NCBI GenBank assembly: GCA_009746045.1
Contig: RPFO01000296.1
Location: 2,910,798-2,974,797, forward strand
Length of the DNA stretch: 64,000 nucleotides
Origin: Mesostigma viride
Taxonomy: Eukaryota; Streptophyta; Mesostigmatophyceae; Mesostigmatales; Mesostigmataceae
Direction: 5' to 3'
Shown: one piece after another, positions 58,501 to 64,000 of the stretch
Numbering within the stretch: the first letter of the stretch is position 1
Layout of the letters: every line of letters starts with the position of its first letter
The notes under the pieces: model-generated
The model's database searches: none
What the model was told of the DNA's origin: nothing
The model's input: the letters and a program-made list of their open reading frames with translations, nothing else
Position numbers and translations under genes: made by a program

Positions 58501-61028
58501 CTCCTGTGTTGGTAGCTTCACCCCTACCCACGTGTTGCCACCGACCACACTCCTGTGTTGGTAGCTTCACCCCTACCCACGTGTTGCCACTGATCACACT
58601 CCTGTGTTGGTAGCTTCACCCCTACCCACGTGTTGCCACCGATCACACTCCTGTGTTGGTAGCTTCACCCCTACCCACGTGTTGCCACCGATCACACTCC
58701 TGTGTTGGTAGCTTCACCCCTACCCACGTGTTGCCACCGATCACACTCCTGTGTTGGTAGCTTCACTCCTACCCACGTGTTGCCACCGATCACACTCCTG
58801 TGTTGGTAGCTTCACCCCTACCCACGTGTTGCCACCGATCACACTCCTGTGTTGGTAGCTTCACCCCTACCCACGTGTTGCCACCGACCACATTCCTGTG
58901 TTGGTAGCTTCACCCCTACCCACGTGTTGCCACCGATCACACCCCTGTGTTGGTAGCTTCACTCCTACCCACGTGTTGCCACCGATGATACTCCTGTGCT
59001 GGTAACTTCAACAAGGGAGCCATGCATGCAACGGCAAAATTGTGACCTGCATGCCAGGCCAGCGAGGTCTCGCGAACTTGCCAGCCTGGAGAAAGGAAGC
59101 CACCACTTCTCCCAGGCCACCGAACGAAAGACTGTTTGCTTGCCGACACAACACGAGCCCCCCCCCACACACACCTGGTCCATGCTGAGCTCATAGCGAA
59201 ACCGCTTGTCGTTGTAGTAGTTGGGCTGCAGCACCGGCTGTACGAGCGACTCCGGCAAGGGGATGCATGTGTGGAGCACCGACGCCTCCACCTGCCAGGG
59301 GGGGGGGACAGAAGCAGGCGAATGGCACGGAGTGTCTTTGCAAGTAATCGTGAGGATATGTGTGACGCGGAAAGAAGACGAGGCACACGATAGTCGGTGG
59401 CTCATGCGGGCAAATGTAAGACGGATGCATGACAAATGCATGACAAATATATGACAAATGCAAGACGAATGTACGACAAGTGCATGACGAATGTGTGGGC
59501 CTGAATCGTCTGATGTGTAACAGTTGGGGAGCACGGATAGTTATCAGGAAATGAGGACCACCAGGTGTCTGTCCCTGCAGGCAAACATCACGCACACGCC
59601 CTGATAGTCCCACGTGCGCGCCCTGATAACACGCCAGAATAGTGCGATGAGTAGCGATGCCACGTGACACTCTTGCGTGCCACTGGGGTAGCCAGCGCAT
59701 GGATTGCACCCACGGCCTCTTCACAACAAACATGGGATGAAGGACTTGTGCATGACATGGGGTACATGTACGTATTGATGGAGTCAGCAGCGGCTGCTAT
59801 TGGGTCTGTGCAGGGGCGGAGCTGAGGACCTCACGGCGACTTGCCTTGGCTAAAGGAAGGACACACTAGACAGGATGGAATGTCTGTTGACAATGTAGGC
59901 CTGATGATAGGCTCAGCTAGGGTAAGATGCCAAATGCGAAGATGACGCCAAATGGGAATGAACCGTAGCAGCCCCAATAATAGAAACATTGAATATGCCA
60001 GAAAATAATCTTTAAAGAAATGGTGACGGCATAGCATCAACGGCCAAAAGTGGCAGAAAGACAAAGGCTAGTAGGGAACGAGGGAGGGATGGCAAGCTCG
60101 TGACGCGGACAGAATGGCCCGTGAGCGACAGAGCTACAATCCAATTACACCGCCGCCACACGTTTAAGATTCCCAGGTTTACGATCTTGAGACCCTGGAT
60201 TTAGGAATTTAAGGTTTAAGATCGCAGGGCTGGTTTTGGGCAAAGATCTTGAAGTAGGTACAAATGGCTGGTCAGTGGTATGCGATATAGATTATGTACT
60301 CAGCTATACCGCATCAGGTATAAGATCCTACAGCTCTCAACTTTAAGATCGTCAGCCCTGGATTTGATTTTAGGTTTAAGATCGCAGCCCTGGGTCGGCC
60401 GGACTCCAATCTTAAACGTGTGGGGGGGGGGACTGAAGAATCCGTTACCCACACAAGTCAGAAATGGCCGAGACGGCAAGCCTGGGAATATCATTTAGCC
60501 CTTGCCATGACAATCAGGAAAACAACTTATGTGCATGTGTAAGAATGTTATCACACCTGGCACGGAAACGGGCTGACTGGAGTATTGGGGCTGGTGAAAG
60601 CAGTCTTGTCGATCATCCATCCTCCATAGCTTTCAGCTTTGAATATACCTGCAACAGAAGGAGACATTTTCAGCACGTCTCCATGTCATTTGCTTACTCT
60701 AAGAAGCTATAAATTCTTGACAGCAGCCATCAGGGAAAGTCAGCTAAAGATAATCAGTTCTTCCACGCTTACCGTGAAAATACCGCCGGGTGTAGTTGAA
60801 CAGGAACAGGATAGTGTCCGGCTCGACGCGGCTGACTAGATCCCAGTTGCTTCCAGGAAGCGCAAACAGCATGTGATTCCGCAGAAATGGTCGGTTGCGG
60901 CAGCACTCATCTTGAGTAGCATTGGTGCATCCAAATATCATCCCTGCAACCTTTGGCCTGTATGCCCCGCTGCCATTATCCTTGGCCCGCTTTGCTAGGA
61001 ACTTTTTTGTCGTTACTTCTAGCGTCAT
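52510..61028 (-). CDS. DCD-domain protein with long Tyr/Gly-rich and Lys/Ala-rich tail, four exons
   Basis: Predicted exons (minus) are 61028-60773, 60648-60557, 59291-59175 and 54711-52510, all GT-AG and in phase, 888 residues. Exons 1-3 and the start of exon 4 rebuild a complete Development and Cell Death domain (about 26-163): AGMIFGCTNATQDECC, LFALPGSNW (family FGLP), ILFLFNY (LFL), PFPCQV (PAQV, across the exon 2/3 junction), PLPE (127-130), NDKRFRYELSMDQ then VDQLIALF. In plants, DCD proteins act in development, stress and cell-death responses. The rest is low complexity: a basic patch RLGRKRRW (228-235), a Tyr/Gly/Ser-rich stretch (about 366-519) like prion-like RNA-binding tails, a Lys/Ala/Pro-rich part with PAAKGAPAAKG units (568-783) and an acidic end with PWLDLNSEG. 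Intron 3 is 4.46 kb and nearly all minisatellite. Upstream exons are possible. The function in this organism is unknown. Confidence 0.8.
55103..59010. repeat. 49-bp minisatellite with higher-order repeats, in DCD intron 3
   Basis: There are about 80 tandem 49-bp units, built from GTGTTGCCACCGATCACACT, CCTGTGTTGGTAGCTTCACC and CCTACCCAC. Every junction makes a CACGTG hexamer. Variant bases (GATCACA/GACCACA, ACTCCT/ACCCCT, CACCGA/CACTGA) recur in the same order 1568 bp apart, which equals 32 units. Examples are the rare variant with CCCAGGTG and GTGTAGGTAG near 55141 and 56709, and GACCACACCCCT at 55801 and 57369. Identical repeats with no spacers exclude a CRISPR array. Confidence 0.97.
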
Positions 61029-62022
61029 TTCACCACTATCTTTTACGTATAATAAATAGTATGATTCCGCATTGTTTTACGGTTCTTTACGAATGTCAAA
61101 TCCTGTTTATGATGCTTTCTCCCCCAAATCTGAACAAATACCGAGCTTTACTCTACTCGACCACCTTATATCTCAACGAAAAACTAAAACCAAATACAGG
61201 AACAAAGAGCAAATTTTGTCAATCACCACAGCAGGCTTCCAGAATGCCGATACCGCCGGTATCCTGGCACCTATGCCCCAACAGTTATGTAGCGCAGGAA
61301 ATGCACAGGAAAATTATGGATTCTCGTGAGCGTTTGGCGAGCGGGGCCGGCTCCACAGGCTTTTTACAGCTTTTCACAAGGCTTTTCACAGCCTTTCCTT
61401 GCCCAGGCCTTTTCTGGCTGCGGGGTTGCGCGAGCGCGACTTGACAGTAATTGACACTTGACAGCGGCGAGATCAACAGGGACACCGGAAACCCGGGAGT
61501 AGGTGCCAACCAAATCATCCCATTTGCGCGGTCCCAGGACTAGAACCCTGACACCTCATCACGTGCGGCCGCCCGCGTGAACCACGCCTTGTTCGAGTCG
61601 AGTTACTCGACTCGAAGAAGGCGTGCATTGTTTATTCCCGCGCCGGTTGTCCGACACATCTTGTGCTGGCAGCCAGCAAGGTGAATCGTTGGCCACCGTA
61701 CGGCAAGGCACTGGCGGGAAGATCCTGGAACGTGGGCCGCTTTTCTTTGGCCCCACCCTTTGCCACCGGCGCGCGGGAAAATAAACTCAACTCAACTCAA
61801 CTCAACCCTTTGCCTGGGGCGTACGGTGACGCTTCGTCGATTATCCGGACATTCGTCACGTGCACGTTGCGCGTTTTAATTAAAGGGTGCTATCGTGATG
61901 CGCGAAGTGGCATTACCTCGGGAGCCCTGGTTGCCATAGACAGCAACCGTGCGCTTGCTGTCTCCAAGGCGAGATGTGGCCGGCGGCTGCGTCTGTTTGC
62001 TAGATAAATTGCCACAGTTACG
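61029..62022. other. Divergent intergenic region between the DCD and PBP-like genes
   Basis: It contains a 43-bp near-perfect palindrome (61583-61625) and a region with GTTTATTCCCGCGCCGG on the left and, inverted, CCGGCGCGCGGGAAAATAAAC on the right, ending in ACTCAACTCAACTCAACTCA (to about 61805). This resembles the small element at 23893-24052. No promoter element is confidently identified. Confidence 0.45.
61583..61625. repeat. 43-bp near-perfect palindrome
   Basis: The arms are CACGCCTTGTTCGAGTCGAG and the matching complement CTCGACTCGAAGAAGGCGTG. A central T-T-A remains and one mismatch lies in each arm. A cruciform or hairpin is possible. It sits at the left edge of a MITE-like sequence. 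Confidence 0.8.
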
Positions 62023-64000
62023 ATGGCGTGCGCTGAACAGGATGACCGGCGAGTCGTTCGTTCATGTTTTGCCGCCATGTCGCTCACTGCGTGCGTGCAC
62101 CCCCTGGCTTCGCGTTCGTGGGAAATGGCGCAAAATTTGAACTGTTGCGCTCGCGAAGCAGACCCCGAGAGTGGGTATTTGCAAACAGCCACAAAAGAAA
62201 TTGAATCAGCGCATTTTAAACGGAGACATTCGAGCTTCGTGGGGCTGCCTCTGCGTGTACAATTGGCGCATTCTCAGCGCAATCCAGGACAGCGTGGACG
62301 GTCAGGTGTGACTGAAGCCAGGCTAGGGCGCATGTTAGGCGACTTGAGAGACCTCGTGAGTAAAAAAGGGAAGGCATGGGCCACATTGTTCGGAGCAATG
62401 CTGGGAATGACCATGATCATCGACATCATCCGCTTCTGCGCTAGGTTCCTATCCGGGGGGACGCCAAGGTAAATCGACGACTGCGCAGGACAAACTGAGA
62501 TGCTTTTCTTCACATCCCACCACGCACAAAATGGAATCATACCTGGATGTCTTACCCAGCCCTGCGTGCTTGTTAGTCGACCAATCTTGTAGTTCGAGAA
62601 GGTCGGCAATTGAGCGAGTACAGAAAATTTCGTCCGTAGGTTCCAATGCCAGTCGTTCCTTACACTGCCCTTGCTGACACGTGTCGCAAATCACCTGCGT
62701 CCAGCTTTTCTCATGTTCCTGCGCGTGCGTATCCTGTGAGGCTCCCGCTTCACCGTCCTCCTTAGACGTCTTGCAAGTTTCAAACTCTGTTATAAACTGT
62801 TCTAGCATGCAGTGCTGCCTCTTAGCCTCCCATGACCTCCTACATCTCACGCCCAAGGGCAACATGGACCCATTCCAACCTGTCCGCTTATGCTCCCATC
62901 TTCCCCTTACCCGCACACGCATCCCTCTCCTCTCCTATGCTCCCATCTTCCCCTTACCCGCACACGCATCCCTCTCCTCTCCTATGCTCCCATCTTCCCC
63001 TTACCCGCACACGCATCCCTCTCCTCTCCTATGCTCCCATCTTCCCCTTACCCGCACACGCATCCCTCTCCTCTCCTATGCTCCCATCTTCCCCTTACCC
63101 GCACACGCATCCCTCTCCTCTCCTATGCTCCCATCTTCCCCTTACCCGCACACGCATCCCTCTCCTCTCCTATGCTCCCATCTTCCCCTTACCCGCACAC
63201 GCATCCCTCTCCTCTCCTGGCGCCAAACAGTTCCGACCACCCGGCGACCTGGGAGAGGAGGGCATCTGCGCTAGCTTGCCCCCCCCGCGGCTGCCACACG
63301 CCCCCCTCAGCTCCCGAGCTGCACCTGCTGCACCCTTGTCTACTCCGTTGCTGCCGTTCACGTGCCGCCTCCGTGCTCCCCTCCGCCGCACCTGCTGTCC
63401 CCCCTGCCCCCTGCCGGCAAACCCTGCCTACATGCAGCCCATGATTACTGCCAATATGAGTGGGGGCGAATGTGAGTAGCACTCCTGCTCACATTCGCCC
63501 CCATGGGGCTAACAATTAGATTCGCTCCACTGTTGTATACTGGGGAATTTCATACACACTCGCACTGCCCTCCAGTGAAGACTTTTTCCGCGGTTGGGCC
63601 ATAGTTTGGAATGCCTTTGGATCACGAGACCCCTATAGCCGCAAAATCATGCGAGAGGTCCTGTGTTCAAAGCCAGTATCGTACCAAAAAGTTTTCACTG
63701 CCACCCGCTGGCCCCTCTATCCTGCTGTCTGCTGCACTAACGGAATCTCCTGCGGCCCGTGCCTGCGCGCTTGCCCTCCCCCCCCCCTCATGAATGCCAC
63801 CCCCATCCACCATGTCTCCCCTCCCCCCCCATCCACCATGGCTGCCCCCTGCGCGTCTCCGCACCGGCAGCCAGTGGCGCCAGCTTCTGTCTGGCGCGGA
63901 GAAGTTTGACCCGCTGGCGGTGTCGCAGGGGCGGGGGGAGCCGACGACAATCTACGACAGCCGCGGCAAGGTGGTGGCGACCATCAGCCGAGAGTCGGTG
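62023..64000 (+). CDS. Class A penicillin-binding protein-like gene, 5' part (exons 1-2), runs off the window
   Basis: Proposed exon 1 is 62023-62468, with donor AAG/GTAAAT after GGGACGCC. Proposed exon 2 is 63871 to beyond 64000, with acceptor GCACCGGCAG. The phases match (AG + C gives Ser) and the joined text reads SGGTPSQWRQLLSGAEKF. Exon 2 then reads EPTTIYDSRGKVVATISRES, which is the conserved entry to the transglycosylase domain of PBP1A-type proteins (xxTxIYDxxGxxxAxxxxE). Exon 1 has a basic N-terminal region and one membrane segment (WATLFGAMLGMTMIIDIIRF, about residues 121-140), as expected for a membrane-anchored murein synthase; the N-terminus could be a plastid transit peptide. 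Starts at 62023 or 62077 are possible. Peptidoglycan synthesis in the plastid is known in mosses and some algae; here it is inferred. The catalytic parts lie outside the window. Confidence 0.55.
62556..62808 (-). other. Possible unrecognised exon on the minus strand
   Basis: An ORF reads MLEQFITEFETCKTSKEDG, then TQVICDTCQQGQCKERLAL and RSIADLLELQDWSTNKHAGL, ending at a good donor (CTGG/GTAAGA at 62556/62555). Its composition is protein-like and it contains four Cys residues. It lies in the proposed PBP intron on the other strand. It could be a 5' exon of the DCD gene: joining CTGG to AAGTAACG at 61018 keeps phase, although that acceptor is weak. It may equally be chance. Confidence 0.25.
62890..63218. 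repeat. Seven 47-bp tandem units in the PBP-like intron
   Basis: The unit contains ATGCTCCCATCTTCCCCTTA and CCCGCACACGCATCCCTCTC, and copies start every 47 bp from 62890 to 63172 with almost no variation. The strand is pyrimidine-rich. Confidence 0.95.
63461..63503. other. Perfect 16-bp hairpin
   Basis: TGGGGGCGAATGTGAG (63461-63476) and its exact complement (63488-63503) are separated by 11 bases. It lies in the proposed PBP intron 1. No run of T follows, so it is not a bacterial-type terminator. Confidence 0.85.

Noticed and set aside
55103-59010. CRISPR array
   Set aside because: The units are contiguous 49-bp repeats with no variable spacers, and the context is a eukaryotic intron.
62832-63479. 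Plus-strand ORFs of about 200 codons rich in Pro, Ser and Leu
   Set aside because: They mostly translate the seven 47-bp tandem units and have no flanking protein-like sequence.
1-64000. tRNA, rRNA or riboswitch genes
   Set aside because: I looked for tRNA-like B-box context, rRNA words and known riboswitch cores and found none I could support by eye.

Overview
The window looks like nuclear DNA of a green-lineage (Viridiplantae) alga. Its genes are split by many introns with GT-AG junctions and one GC-AG junction. It encodes a DCD-domain protein (a plant-type domain), a plant/cyanobacterial-type biosynthetic arginine decarboxylase with a transit-like N-terminus, and the start of a bacterial-type class A penicillin-binding protein, as expected where plastid peptidoglycan synthesis survives. 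I cannot name the species. All gene models are read by eye from splice sites, reading phase and family motifs; there is no transcript evidence.

Layout. 1-3830: degenerate retroelement on the minus strand (gag-like, RT, RNase H), split by a 471-bp TIR element. 4600-12715: plus-strand remains of at least three non-LTR (LINE) elements. 13875-22991 (minus): seven-exon cytochrome P450 whose introns hold a telomere-like heptamer array, a purine-rich minisatellite, pentanucleotide arrays and a dispersed 250-bp repeat. 22992-24779: divergent intergenic region with CAA runs and a small TIR-like element. 24780-37620 (plus): thirteen-exon arginine decarboxylase. 38580-48110: repeat nest with two near-identical LINE copies in opposite orientation; one is split by a 2.77-kb TIR element that encodes an RT-like fragment. 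48115-52360: no recognised gene. 52510-61028 (minus): four-exon DCD gene with a long Tyr/Gly-rich tail; its third intron is almost wholly a 49-bp minisatellite with higher-order structure. 62023-64000 (plus): first two exons of a PBP-like gene running off the window.

The four host genes do not form an operon or an obvious pathway. P450 and arginine decarboxylase start about 1.8 kb apart and diverge; the DCD and PBP genes also diverge across about 1 kb. A recurrent theme is local tandem duplication across functional boundaries: the 5' splice sites after P450 exons 2 and 6, and the stop codon of the DCD gene.
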